In this document: positions 22,111 through 30,772 of the stretch, one piece after another | How the letters are laid out: every line of letters begins with the position of its first letter | Numbering within the stretch: position 1 is the stretch's first letter | NCBI GenBank assembly: GCA_034716415.1 | Contig: JAYEJB010000005.1 | Coordinates: 1 to 51,686 of the forward strand | Origin: JAYEJB01 sp034716415 | GTDB taxonomy: Bacteria; Patescibacteriota; Patescibacteriia; SG8-24 | DNA length: 51,686 nucleotides | Reading direction: 5' to 3' | Position numbers and translations under genes: made by a program | Notes under the pieces: model-generated | Seen by the model: the letters and a program-made list of their open reading frames with translations, nothing else | Told to the model about the DNA's origin: nothing | Database searches by the model: none

Positions 22111-23715
22111 CTACAACATGGGAATCCTGAAGCCGAACGTGGAGCCTTTGTCGCGTCCTTCCGACTCCACGATCATCGATCCGTCGTGCGCGTCCACGAA
22201 CTGCTTGGCGATGAAGATGCCCAGACCCTCACCGCGTGACTGCAGCTTGACCGCCGACATGCCCCGCTCGAAGACCCGGAAAAGCGACTTCAGGTCGTCT
22301 TCGGTAAGCCCTATGCCGGTATCGGTCACGCGAACCTCGGCGTTATCCTCGTCCACGGAAATCGTGATGATGACCTCTCCCCTCTCCGTGTACTTGACCG
22401 CGTTGTCGACGAAGTTCATCAGGACATGGTAGATGGCGCCGCTATCACAGTGTACGGTCGGCATGCCGGGAGCGACGTAAAACCGTATATTCAGACCTTT
22501 CTTGGTCGCTAACGGCGCGACCTCCTTGACGAGGCGACCTACTACCGTGCCCAGATCCGTATCGGTCTTATAGAGTTCAATCTTGCCGAGCTCGATCTTC
22601 GCGACGTCCAGGAACGTCTGTGTCGTCTTGATGAGACGCTCCAGCACCTCCATGTTCGATTTCAGGACTTCCTGCAGTTTCATCGGCACTTTGCCGAACT
22701 CACCCTGGTTCGCCATGTTCAGATAGATGTGTATCGAAGTCAGCGGCGAACTCAGCTGATGCGCGACGAGCGACACGAACTTGGTCTTGAGACGATCCGC
22801 CTCGATCAGACGGCCGTTCATCCTGATGATCTGCTCCTGCATGACCTCGTTCTTCTGTAGCTGCTTGATCTCACGGAACAGGATGCGCGTCGTCATTATG
22901 CCGTAGAAGATGAGCATGACGAGTACCGCCAGCCGGAAGGTGAAGTCGAAGATGGTCTCGGCCGACACCACTATGTCCGCGATGAAAATGAACAGCGCTA
23001 TGAAGATCAGCACCTCGACGCCGATCAGACGCAAGTCCACGAGCAGCCGCCGCTTGATGATGAACGGAACGATGATGACCACGCCGCCAATGAGCGACAC
23101 TAGCGTCAGCAGGTAGTTCACGTCCTGCGCCATCGTCGAGCTGAAGAGCACGCCGAACACCGAGTGGAACGCGATGATGGCGCCCGCGATGACCGGAAAC
23201 AGTTCCTTCGGATCGATCTGCTTCCTGACACGGGACGCGTACAGTAGCACGGCCAGGGACGCCACGACGAACAGTGAGAAGTGCAGCGCGAACAGAGCGC
23301 GACCGCCACCCATGATGGGCGTGCCGAACTTCGACGTCGTGATCAGATAATTACTGCCGTAGACAAGCCAGAGTATCGCCACGTTCGGCAGGAAAGTCAG
23401 CACCCACACCACCTTCGGCACCCTGTCCGGCATCAGATAGGTCAGACTGAACAAGTAGTAGAACGCCGGAATCATCGAGCCGATGAAGAACAGCGTCCTG
23501 AACCAGAATATCGACTGACCGGCCGGGGTCGGGATGCGCCAGAACGCGAAACACAACAGCCAAATCGCGACCATCATGATCACTCCGGAGAATGCTGTGT
23601 GTCTCTGACCACCTCGGCCCTCCACCGCGACCCATACGCTGAAGGCGAACATCAGCAGGACGGCGGAAAGTGATCCGTACACCAGCGCTTGTTGTATAAG
23701 TTGCTCTGAGAACAT
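22111..23715 (-). CDS. Membrane histidine kinase
   Basis: 534 residues. Seven or eight N-terminal membrane helices (residues ~10-280) of the HisK_N type, then a coiled linker. The HisKA dimerisation box is FVSLVAHQLSSPLTSIHIYL, with the phospho-accepting His at 319. The ATPase domain has N box FVDNAVKYTERG, G1 DTGIGL and G2 GEGLGIFIAKQF. No PAS or extracellular domain, so the signal is probably sensed in or near the membrane. It starts six bases after the response-regulator stop with a GGAAGGAG site, forming a two-gene operon. Confidence 0.93.
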   Translation of the reverse strand: MFSEQLIQQALVYGSLSAVLLMFAFSVWVAVEGRGGQRHTAFSGVIMMVAIWLLCFAFWRIPTPAGQSIFWFRTLFFIGSMIPAFYYLFSLTYLMPDRVPKVVWVLTFLPNVAILWLVYGSNYLITTSKFGTPIMGGGRALFALHFSLFVVASLAVLLYASRVRKQIDPKELFPVIAGAIIAFHSVFGVLFSSTMAQDVNYLLTLVSLIGGVVIIVPFIIKRRLLVDLRLIGVEVLIFIALFIFIADIVVSAETIFDFTFRLAVLVMLIFYGIMTTRILFREIKQLQKNEVMQEQIIRMNGRLIEADRLKTKFVSLVAHQLSSPLTSIHIYLNMANQGEFGKVPMKLQEVLKSNMEVLERLIKTTQTFLDVAKIELGKIELYKTDTDLGTVVGRLVKEVAPLATKKGLNIRFYVAPGMPTVHCDSGAIYHVLMNFVDNAVKYTERGEVIITISVDEDNAEVRVTDTGIGLTEDDLKSLFRVFERGMSAVKLQSRGEGLGIFIAKQFVDAHDGSMIVESEGRDKGSTFGFRIPML

Positions 23716-23721
23716 AGGCGT

Positions 23722-24126
23722 TTATTTGCTCCTTCCCCCGAGCAGCTTGGTGAGCTGCTTGACGACGTCGTCGGGTAAAGTGGTGGATTTCGTAAGATAC
23801 GCTTCGGCGCCCCCGCGCATGCCCATCTCCTCATCTTCCTTCTGGGAGAGGGACGTCAACATGATGACCGGGATGCTCTTGGTCTTTTCACTCTTCTTGA
23901 GTTCGCGCAGGACCTGAAAACCGTCGATACCCGGCATAAGAATATCCAGGATGATGGCGTTCGGTTTTTCCTTTTTGGCTGCCTCGATGCCGTCCGTGCC
24001 GTTCTCCATCAACAAGACTTCATACCCGACTTTCTTAAGGGTCAAGATATAGATCTGCGCCAGAAACCTGTCGTCATCTATGACGAGTATCTTGGTCTTC
24101 TTCGCGGCTTTTTTCTTTAGGGGCAT
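23722..24126 (-). CDS. Single-domain response regulator (REC)
   Basis: 134 residues from the ATG at 24126 (a TTG three codons upstream is the alternative). Basic N-terminus, then a complete receiver domain: acidic pair in VIDDDRF, phospho-Asp in ILDILMPGIDG, the Thr in MLTS and Lys in YLTKS. No output domain, so it signals by protein contact, like CheY/Spo0F. Its partner is the downstream kinase. Confidence 0.93.
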   Translation of the reverse strand: MPLKKKAAKKTKILVIDDDRFLAQIYILTLKKVGYEVLLMENGTDGIEAAKKEKPNAIILDILMPGIDGFQVLRELKKSEKTKSIPVIMLTSLSQKEDEEMGMRGGAEAYLTKSTTLPDDVVKQLTKLLGGRSK

Positions 24127-24328
24127 GTTCAGCAATTTATTAAGCAGACGTATTCCGCCCTTCTTATCTTATAATAGCATATAGCCGAAAGCTAAACCAC
24201 AATCCGAGAGACATTTTTCCACAATATTCTTTTAAAGTGAGAGGGTGAGAAAGCGACAGTCTTACCCCTTCCCCACCAAAAACCCCGGGCTTCAAACCCA
24301 GGGTTTTTCTCTTTCCTGAAAGCGACTT
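24127..24328. other. Intergenic region with 8-nt-period array and terminator
   Basis: Includes GTGAGAGG, GTGAGAAA, GCGACAGT units (24237-24260) and then a pyrimidine stretch CCCCTTCCCC, then the hairpin AAAACCC...GGGTTTT at 24278-24307 that can end both flanking genes. TTATAATAG near 24170 may be a promoter element; orientation unclear. Confidence 0.5.
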
Positions 24329-25198
24329 CTAGTAAAGTCCGTCCGTTCCCGCTATGTCTCCGGCGTTCAGGTCACGCTTCATCGTCTCGCCGTAATCGGC
24401 GTAAGCGTACATCGTCTCTTCGACGCAGGTACTGTCCGGATGACCGAGTCCAATGCTATGTCCGAGTTCATGCGTGGCGATATTCTCGAAATCCATCATC
24501 CCCTCTTCACCGGTCGCGGACCAGGCGAAATCGACCTGTTCGAACACCATGTCCCATTCCATCAACTGTCGCGCTTTCGGCGGACCTCCGAACACTCCCC
24601 AAACGACAGTGACCGCGATGACGCCCGACCCCTCGATGTCTCCGAAGTAGACCTCGTTCAGACCGTCCGGCGCGGACATGTCAGCGACCAGAGTGACGAT
24701 TGTGGACGCGCCGCCCCCGAGAATGTCAGCCCCCGCTCCATCCCCCATCGTTCCGTCCGCGGCGTCCTCCCACTTGTCGACATCAGCGACGAGATTGGCC
24801 AGGACATACTCGGACGTAAGACCGTAAGGATTGGTCGGATTGACGTACCACGGTTCGACCGTCTTCCACATCGCGCCCCTGGCCATGTAGGAGTAACAAC
24901 TGCTCGCGGCATCGTCCTTCGGCGGCTTGGGCGGTTTGACCGCGTGGTCGGGTTTGACGTTGTTGCCCCGGCGGTGAATGACGGCATAACCCTCGACTAC
25001 CTCGCCGGACTGCGAATCGACCGCGCTACCGAGCGAGATGACGCGTGAGTGGGCCGCGGCTTCCGGCAGATGCAGGACCTTCTCCGTGCCCGGCGTGGAC
25101 AGGTTCATGTCGTGCTTAAGCTGACCTGTAGCCGCGACACTGGCCGCCGAGAGCAGTAGCGGCGCTGCGGCGATAGCGTATTTAAGTTTGTTATTCAT
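24329..25198 (-). CDS. Secreted matrixin-like zinc metalloprotease
   Basis: 289 residues from the ATG at 25198 (MNNKLKYAIAAAPLLLSAA), where a signal peptide begins; the long upstream extension of the frame is unlikely. The C-terminal part carries the complete metzincin motif HELGHSIGLGH followed by a Met-turn-like ETMYAYADYGE. Upstream segments WEDAADGTMG and DLVFEQVDFAW-like strands fit a matrixin fold. An internal PPKPPKDD linker separates the pro-region. It probably cleaves proteins outside the cell. The substrate and whether the N-terminal part is an inhibitory propeptide are unknown; no cysteine-switch motif is clear. Confidence 0.85.
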   Translation of the reverse strand: MNNKLKYAIAAAPLLLSAASVAATGQLKHDMNLSTPGTEKVLHLPEAAAHSRVISLGSAVDSQSGEVVEGYAVIHRRGNNVKPDHAVKPPKPPKDDAASSCYSYMARGAMWKTVEPWYVNPTNPYGLTSEYVLANLVADVDKWEDAADGTMGDGAGADILGGGASTIVTLVADMSAPDGLNEVYFGDIEGSGVIAVTVVWGVFGGPPKARQLMEWDMVFEQVDFAWSATGEEGMMDFENIATHELGHSIGLGHPDSTCVEETMYAYADYGETMKRDLNAGDIAGTDGLY

Positions 25199-25255
25199 AT
25201 GGTTGTTTACGATTGATGTCTTGTTACTCCCCGCATGATATATGGATGGTCGGAT

Positions 25256-25280
25256 GAAAAACCACCGAACGAATCGGCGG
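25256..25280 (-). terminator. Terminator of family member 2
   Basis: On the minus strand ACCGCCGA-TTCG-TTCGGTGGT followed by TTTTTC. Confidence 0.65.
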
Positions 25281-25284
25281 TCTG

Positions 25285-25680
25285 TCAGTTCGACGGCTGG
25301 TCGAGTTGGACAAGCCAGAAATTCAGAAGCGAGATGCCCCCGTGCGCGAATATCAGGATAAAGACCGCGCCTTCCGTCGGTTTCTGCTTCAAGTGATCTC
25401 CATGGGCTGTCCCGTCCATGAGCATGATCGCGTCTGACGTGGAGCATGACGTGCTGATGGACTTCACCGACTTGGCTACGGCGGCGCACTGCGCGGCGAG
25501 CTCCGGCATCTGATTGCGGACGATGTCGACCGTGAACTCATCCGTCATGTCGAAAAGCAGCAGGGTGAGATCTTCGGGCTGCGCACCCTCGGCGATCTTC
25601 TCCATCACCAGCTGCCTTAACGAATCGGCATTTTCATCAAGAAACTCCAGTATCGGATCATGAATGTCTGACGAACTCAC
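25285..25680 (-). CDS. Member 2 of the local ~130-residue family
   Basis: 131 residues from a GTG with an AAGGAGG site. SLRQLVMEKIAEGAQPEDLTL then LLFDMTDEFTVDIVRNQMP forms the family core (helix, strand ending DMTDE, helix). The C-terminus again is a hydrophobic strand pair (GAVFILIFAHGGISLLNFWL). The middle is Ser/Cys-rich. No known domain. 100 bases separate it from member 3, upstream on the same strand with its own terminator. Confidence 0.68.
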   Translation of the reverse strand: MSSSDIHDPILEFLDENADSLRQLVMEKIAEGAQPEDLTLLLFDMTDEFTVDIVRNQMPELAAQCAAVAKSVKSISTSCSTSDAIMLMDGTAHGDHLKQKPTEGAVFILIFAHGGISLLNFWLVQLDQPSN

Positions 25681-25756
25681 GACTTACCTCCTTGTGAAGA
25701 ACGTTATCTGCACTCTACAGGTTCGACGCAGAATCTCAAACATATCCTGACGAACA

Positions 25757-25790
25757 AAAAAACCGAACAGGACTATCTGTTCAGTTCGAA
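25757..25790 (-). terminator. Terminator of family member 3
   Basis: On the minus strand AACTGAACAG/CTGTTCGGTT (10 bp, one G-T) and then a seven-T run. Confidence 0.75.
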
Positions 25791-26167
25791 GATTTGTCGG
25801 GTGCCACCAGCGGAACGGTGAAGTTGAAGATGTACCCTCCGGCGACAGTCAGCAGTGATATTTTCTCCTCTGACAAACCCTCCAGAAGTAAGGACTCCAA
25901 TTCTGCCATCTTCGCCAACTCGATGCCGCCTTCCGGACTGACCGACATCAGGATGATGTCTCCATTCTCATAATCATCCACACTGACGTCAGGCATGCTT
26001 TGTCTGACGATTCCGCGCGCGATCTCATCAGACATATCAAGAAGCACTAACACGAAATCATCGAGGCCCTGTCCTTCGGAGATATCCTCCAGGGCTATCT
26101 TCCTCAACTCTTCGGCGTTCGCCTTGACCAGCTCCAGATGATATTCAGCCATCTCAGACAGCTCCAT
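25781..26167 (-). CDS. Member 3 of the local ~130-residue family
   Basis: 128 residues, with AAAGGAGG at ideal spacing. Core LRKIALEDISEGQGLDDF, VLVLLDMSDEIARGIVRQSMP. It is closest to member 2 (shared -DMxDE-xxxx-IVRxxMP). The C-terminal half is acidic with a final KISLLTVAGGYIFNFTVPLV strand pair. Function unknown. The conserved acidic tip after the hydrophobic strand could be a metal or partner site; inference only. Confidence 0.68.
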   Translation of the reverse strand: MELSEMAEYHLELVKANAEELRKIALEDISEGQGLDDFVLVLLDMSDEIARGIVRQSMPDVSVDDYENGDIILMSVSPEGGIELAKMAELESLLLEGLSEEKISLLTVAGGYIFNFTVPLVAPDKSSN

Positions 26168-26225
26168 CTACTGACCTCCTTTTGCCTGTCTGGACAATAT
26201 TATCAGAACGTCCTGAAAAGACAAA

Positions 26226-26251
26226 AAGACCGCCCTTGGAGGCAGTCTATA
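26226..26251 (-). terminator. Terminator of family member 4
   Basis: On the minus strand AGACTGCCT-CCAA-GGGCGGTCTTTTTG: stem with one mismatch and five T. Confidence 0.65.
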
Positions 26252-26255
26252 AGTA

Positions 26256-27068
26256 TCAATTCACCGATAAAGGATCGGCGGGCCGATGCGTGACCGATAC
26301 GTGGATATATTTCGGGACGATCCGTTTGCCGACGATGACCAGCGTCAGGATCTTGCCTTCGGGCACCGGCTTCGCGATCAGTCTCTCGAGGCCTGGCGCA
26401 CTTTCCGCCAACCCGCTCACTTTCTCGAGGTCCATGACGCCGGCGGCGACAGGCAGTCGTTCCACCGAAGCGCTGGCGACCCTGCTGTCGTCTGGCGTGA
26501 GAGCGATTACCAGCTCGCGAGACTCCGGATCGGTCATGTCGACGATCAGCCCAAAGGTCTCACGCAATGACCAGCCCTGGTTGACCGCGCCTTCCGCCGC
26601 ATCCACGACCTGTCGCTGATAGGTCTTGAACAAGTGGTCGATCCGCTGACGCACGGTATCCGCTCCCTGGCTGTTCGAGGCTTCCACGGTCGAAGCCATG
26701 GACAACGGGAACGGCGCGACCATCCCTTCGGCCATGACGAACGTCGGGACGTGGTCTTCAGCCACGGGAATCTTGAGCGCCGCCGCCATGTCGGGCAGGG
26801 TCTTGGCCAGCGCGTCGATGACCTGTCGGTCCACCGCGACGCTCAATATCTTTCGACATCCCTCGCGATCTTCCACGGCATCGAAACCGAAATCCGTCTT
26901 CAACGCACGCAAGGCTTGGACGGTGAGGGGATCGTCGTAATCCACGATCAGAACGAAGATGTTCGACATCGCCTCACCCTTGGCGATCTCCATCCGAACC
27001 AGTTTCCTGGCCATATCGGCCATCACGTCAAACAACTTTGCCGCCGTCGCGGCCGCAATCAGACTCAT
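26256..27068 (-). CDS. Member 4: tandem duplication of the ~130-residue family
   Basis: 270 residues from the ATG at 27068 (site GGAGG). Two copies of the family core: first half RKLVRMEIAKGEAMSNIF and VLIVDYDDPLTVQALRAL; second half RQVVDAAEGAVNQGWSLRET and FGLIVDMTDPESRELVIAL. Each half ends in a hydrophobic strand pair (HVPTFVMAEGMVAPFPLSM; GKILTLVIVGKRIVPKYIHV). This makes the gene a fused dimer of the single-unit proteins, evidence that the unit is a real domain. No known family recognised; soluble, cytoplasmic. Confidence 0.72.
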   Translation of the reverse strand: MSLIAAATAAKLFDVMADMARKLVRMEIAKGEAMSNIFVLIVDYDDPLTVQALRALKTDFGFDAVEDREGCRKILSVAVDRQVIDALAKTLPDMAAALKIPVAEDHVPTFVMAEGMVAPFPLSMASTVEASNSQGADTVRQRIDHLFKTYQRQVVDAAEGAVNQGWSLRETFGLIVDMTDPESRELVIALTPDDSRVASASVERLPVAAGVMDLEKVSGLAESAPGLERLIAKPVPEGKILTLVIVGKRIVPKYIHVSVTHRPADPLSVN

Positions 27069-27154
27069 CTTTACCTCCTGCAATGTACTTCATTTCACCC
27101 TACCGTCCTGACCGAAAATGTCAGCCCCCTGTCAGACGGGAATGGGCGTGTCCG

Positions 27155-27163
27155 TGCTATAAT
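27155..27163 (+). promoter_or_regulatory. Extended -10 promoter of the lipoprotein gene
   Basis: TGCTATAAT (TG-N-TATAAT) 25 bases before the ATG; no good -35 match. Confidence 0.6.
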
Positions 27164-27188
27164 CAAAAAAGAAACTAAGCATGTAAAT

Positions 27189-27779
27189 ATGAAAAGAGTA
27201 CTCTTTCTGGCCTGTGCGCTGGCGCTCGTAGGCGTCGGTTGTCTCGGACCGGTCTCCGAAACGCGATAGCCGACCATCGACGACACCGAACCGATCACCG
27301 CACCCGAACCAGTCGGTCCTGACAGGGACAATCCGATCACGTTCGATATCACGAGCGGCGAATTCGCGGTAGAAAAAGGAATCACACGCATCAGCCGGAT
27401 GTTCACCGCGGAATCGCTCGCTACACAGGCCGAAGAATGCAACACGGACCTGGATGCCGCTCATTTCACGGAAGTGCTGGCACAATTCGGAGACAGGCGC
27501 GGCCTGACCTATACTTTCCTGTACCGCGAAGATTCACAAGAGCCGTCGAATTATTCGCTGACGGTGACAGAGAACGGTCCAGGTTACGCGACGCTCGAGG
27601 AATTCAGGAAGGACTTCACTGTCTGCGCCGCAGGAAGTACGGACCAACCATACGCACTCAACGAACACTGGCTGGTGTTCGAGAGTAGCTGCGGCTCCGG
27701 ATACGATGACGGTAGCGGACGTCCGCACGGCTGCGAGACGATTAGGGATATAATCACTGAAACGCTGGAACTGCACTAA
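27189..27779 (+). pseudogene. Lipoprotein gene interrupted by an in-frame TAG
   Basis: The ATG at 27189 starts a lipoprotein signal, MKRVLFLACALALVGVGCLG, with a lipobox-like VGVGC. Codon 27 (27267-27269) is TAG. The same frame then stays open for 170 codons to a TAA at 27777. The downstream part reads as a normal protein (ITRISRMFTAESLATQAEEC, YTFLYREDSQEPSNYSL, four or more Cys, WLVFESSCGSGYDD). With CAG at that codon the gene would be one ~196-residue lipoprotein. It is a nonsense mutation, a strain polymorphism, an assembly error, or readthrough. An internal ATG at 27399 would make a non-exported fragment. Confidence 0.75.
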
Positions 27780-27793
27780 CGACGTGAGTGGAT

Positions 27794-27830
27794 AAAAAGA
27801 GCCGCCAGCAAGACGCTGGCGGCTTTTTTG
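27794..27830. terminator. Bidirectional terminator
   Basis: GCCGCCAGC/GCTGGCGGC, nine perfect pairs, with A5 before and T6 after; shared by convergent genes. Confidence 0.9.
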
Positions 27831-27847
27831 AATTCCTTGCGGAAAGG

Positions 27848-30022
27848 CTACTCGATCGCGGGTACGAACAGATCGATTTCGCTTCCTTCGACCTGCACGT
27901 ATCGGACACCGATAGTCTCGCAGACCTCTCTGTCCTCCCGACAGAACGCCCGAGTCCAGACAGCCTCTGCCAGCTTCGCCTGCAGGATCGTGCCGACCGC
28001 GCTGATTCCACCCTTGCCGGTCAACGGCACGTCTTCCGACCGCTCGACTCGCCCCCGCTCATAATCGATCTTACAGAGATGGGTCGCGTCTTTGAGTCTC
28101 TCGCAGACGACGAGGTCGCCGGAGCCGGGCATATCAATATCCGACAGCGGGATCACGATCCTCATCTGTCCGGAATCCGGCGGATCGAACCTGATGTTGA
28201 TCTTCTCGACACCGAGGCTCTCTTTATCGAGCAATTCCGCGATCTGCTCCTCAAGCACCTTTTTCAGGCACTCTTGAGCCCTGACACGCGCGCCGGAGAA
28301 GAACTTCAGGATGACGTAGGCGTTCGCTCCGACCTTGAAAGTCTTGAGCTCGGCCACCTGATCCACCCCTCTGAATGACATGACTTTCTTCTCGATCTTG
28401 TCCTCCAGCTCATCACCGATCGAACTTCCGATCAACGAGAAAGCGCTGTCGAGAAACAGATCGTGGAAGCCGGTCCAACCAAGCTTCAACGCCACCAGGA
28501 ACGCGGCGATGTATTCGACGCGCGGTTCACTGGAGAGTGTCACCAGGATAACACCGGCCAGGATGCCGATCTCGATCCAGGCATCAGACCTGGTCTCGTG
28601 ACCACTTGCCACGACCACCGGTCGCTTATGCTTCCTACCGACAGCGATCTGATGGCGGCTCACGAAGAACGAGGCCGCGACGAAAACGCACAGCATGCCG
28701 CACAGCAGCCAGAAATGCTCGTCGGTGGTCGGCATGGTATCCAACCGGAAGTACTCGCTGACCCACGGAATAGCGGTCGCCGCGAGTGAGCCGGACAGGG
28801 CGAAAAAGATGAACATGACCACAAATGCGATCGTGTTCATCCTCTTCCAGAGCGCGAAGATCATTGCCAGGATGAACACCGAAAAGACGGTCAGGGCGAT
28901 TGCGTAATCTTGGGTGACAGACAGATTTTCAGGCAACCAGGCCACCAGGCCGATGACTGCTCCCATCAGGAACTTGATGCCGGTCCAAGTAAGCGCCAGC
29001 CCGATCGCCGCGGTGGCGACTTCCTCGAGCTTCTTCAGGCCCCAGGGGAAGCGCCGACCGATGGCGACGACACTCAAGAAGATGACCATCAGGATGCCAC
29101 CCTCTTCCATCATGTCGCCGATGTTATGGTAGCCATTCCCCGTGATGACCGGTGAATCCATTTCGCCGCCAAAACGAATCTGCAGGTACGACTTCACGCC
29201 GTACATCAGCAGGACGAGAATCGTCGTTCCGATCGGCGAGAACACGAAGTTCATGATCATCGAGCGCCTGCTTTGTGGTTCCTCTTCCCGCTTGAAGCTG
29301 GTGTTGGCGTCATTGCAGGCCCAGTCGGGTCGTTTGGCATCATCATCCGAGGCGGCGCAGGCCTCCGAACAGATCTCGACGGGATCACCCTCGATCTCCT
29401 GCTTCCCCACGATGAGGATCGGAGTCGTCGAGAGCTTGACCGTGTTGATCACGTTCGTGCCCTTGCGGATACCGGGGCTTTCACAGACCGCGGTCAGCGA
29501 ACAACCGAAGCGGTGGGAATTCTCGACGATTCCGTTGCGGATCGTCGGGACCCTTTCGAGCACGAACTCACACTCTACATCGGCACCGTCCGCCAGCGCC
29601 TTGAGACATCTCGCGACAGCTTTCGCTTCATCGCTCATGTGATCCCAGGTGTGGGACGAACGGATGCCATCCTTCGACCAGGACGTGTGATAGAAGACGA
29701 TATTGAGACCGAGCTTCTCGCAGATCGGCAGGACCGAACGCGCCGCGTGGATACCGGACTCCCCGCTCCCGAAAGGGACGAGCATGGATCCGAAACTGCG
29801 ACCGAAAAGAGTTGCCTCTTTCCGGGGTATAAGGATCGTGACATCGTCCCGAATCCGCTTGCGGAACACCAGGATGCCACCCCTCTCCATCGGAACACTT
29901 TTCAGGTCCTTGGGACGGACCTTCTCGAGCGGCCAACCCAGCTTCTCCGCCAGGTCTCGCGCGAATTCACGCATCCCTTTTCCATGAGACGTCTCTGACG
30001 CCGTCACATAGACCTTAGCCAT
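27848..30022 (-). CDS. USP - CDF cation transporter - NifX-like fusion protein
   Basis: 724 residues from the ATG at 30022, preceded by AGGAGGAG. Three parts. Residues ~50-215 resemble a universal stress protein (GSMLVPFGSGESGIHAARSVL, later TTPILIVGKQEI). Residues ~250-600 form a CDF-type transporter: NGYHNIGDMMEEGGILMV at TM2, the RFPWGLKKLEEVATAAIG loop, ASGHETRSDAWIEIG at TM5, then a cytoplasmic domain. Residues ~620-724 resemble the dinitrogenase Fe-Mo cofactor domain (MRIVIPLSDIDMPGSGD, TGKGGISAVGTIL). The TM2 site uses HNxxD and TM5 HxxxxD-like residues. It probably exports a divalent metal, with soluble domains as sensors. CDF-NifX fusions are known; the added USP domain is less common. 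Confidence 0.8.
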   Translation of the reverse strand: MAKVYVTASETSHGKGMREFARDLAEKLGWPLEKVRPKDLKSVPMERGGILVFRKRIRDDVTILIPRKEATLFGRSFGSMLVPFGSGESGIHAARSVLPICEKLGLNIVFYHTSWSKDGIRSSHTWDHMSDEAKAVARCLKALADGADVECEFVLERVPTIRNGIVENSHRFGCSLTAVCESPGIRKGTNVINTVKLSTTPILIVGKQEIEGDPVEICSEACAASDDDAKRPDWACNDANTSFKREEEPQSRRSMIMNFVFSPIGTTILVLLMYGVKSYLQIRFGGEMDSPVITGNGYHNIGDMMEEGGILMVIFLSVVAIGRRFPWGLKKLEEVATAAIGLALTWTGIKFLMGAVIGLVAWLPENLSVTQDYAIALTVFSVFILAMIFALWKRMNTIAFVVMFIFFALSGSLAATAIPWVSEYFRLDTMPTTDEHFWLLCGMLCVFVAASFFVSRHQIAVGRKHKRPVVVASGHETRSDAWIEIGILAGVILVTLSSEPRVEYIAAFLVALKLGWTGFHDLFLDSAFSLIGSSIGDELEDKIEKKVMSFRGVDQVAELKTFKVGANAYVILKFFSGARVRAQECLKKVLEEQIAELLDKESLGVEKINIRFDPPDSGQMRIVIPLSDIDMPGSGDLVVCERLKDATHLCKIDYERGRVERSEDVPLTGKGGISAVGTILQAKLAEAVWTRAFCREDREVCETIGVRYVQVEGSEIDLFVPAIE

Positions 30023-30178
30023 CCTTCTCCTCCTGAACAGCTGATTGTTTTCACCGTTGTTTACCTTTCCGAATTGGAAAGAACGAGGGCTGAATATAGC
30101 GAAAAAATAGGATATTGTCAAGATTGGAATATCAGCCGGAAAGAAAATATTTTTATCTACAGAACACCATCAAAATTA

Positions 30179-30202
30179 CCCGGGAATATTCCCGGGCAAA
30201 TA
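30179..30202 (-). terminator. Perfect 18-bp palindrome
   Basis: CCCGGGAATATTCCCGGG, followed on the minus strand by TAATTTTGATGG. Between the CYTH gene stop and the USP-CDF start: either a terminator or a protein-binding palindrome. Confidence 0.5.
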
Positions 30203-30228
30203 GTCAGGTATTGATGTGGATGAAAACG

Positions 30229-30771
30229 CTATCTTTCCTCCTCAACTAACTCCTTCCAGTTGGCTTTATAGTGCTCGAAACGTCTCTTGAATTCCTCTTT
30301 CGGTGTCGGCTCGATATCCAACCGCGACATCAGTGTCTTCAACCCGGCGACACAACCCTCCTTCTCCACCTCCGGCACGACCGACTCCAGCTCGATGATA
30401 TCTCCATATCCTTTCGTGCTGTCAAGCGTTACCTTCACGCCACGCCATTCATATCGTCGCCGGTGCCGGAACCACTTGATCTCCGTGCCGTAATCCAATT
30501 CCGCGAACAGGTCGGCTAGCTTCGAAAAATCATCAAACCCGCTCCTGATCTCGATCTCCTCGCGCGAGTCGTCGTGCAGTTTTCCCTTCTTCAACCAGAC
30601 TTTCGAACCGCTGTCCGACCGTTGGATGCGCAAATCCTGCTCGCAATCGAAATAATGCGTCTCCTGATGCTCCTCACCGAGAAACTCCCCCTCTTCGCGG
30701 AACTTCGCGTCCAGCTCGGCAAGCTTGTCCGCGTCGATGAAACTTCGCACTTCGCACTCGACGTCCGCCAT
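30229..30771 (-). CDS. CYTH-domain protein (triphosphate tunnel enzyme family)
   Basis: 180 residues. N-terminal E-x-E-x-R-like VECEVRSFI, then QETHYFDCEQDLRI, SKVWLKKGKL, REEIEIRSGF, FRHRRRYEWRGVKVTLD and IIELESVVP: the alternating charged strands of the triphosphate tunnel fold. Members act as class IV adenylate cyclases, thiamine triphosphatases or inorganic triphosphatases. Which one cannot be told. The start is two bases after the preceding gene's stop, so it is translationally linked to the CCPRF-type gene. Confidence 0.85.
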   Translation of the reverse strand: MADVECEVRSFIDADKLAELDAKFREEGEFLGEEHQETHYFDCEQDLRIQRSDSGSKVWLKKGKLHDDSREEIEIRSGFDDFSKLADLFAELDYGTEIKWFRHRRRYEWRGVKVTLDSTKGYGDIIELESVVPEVEKEGCVAGLKTLMSRLDIEPTPKEEFKRRFEHYKANWKELVEEER

Positions 30772-30772
30772 A

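Noticed and set aside
26634..27269. Long plus-strand frame opposite family member 4
   Set aside because: Antisense shadow of a well-supported gene; its 3' end merely includes the lipoprotein signal peptide, which has its own ATG and promoter.
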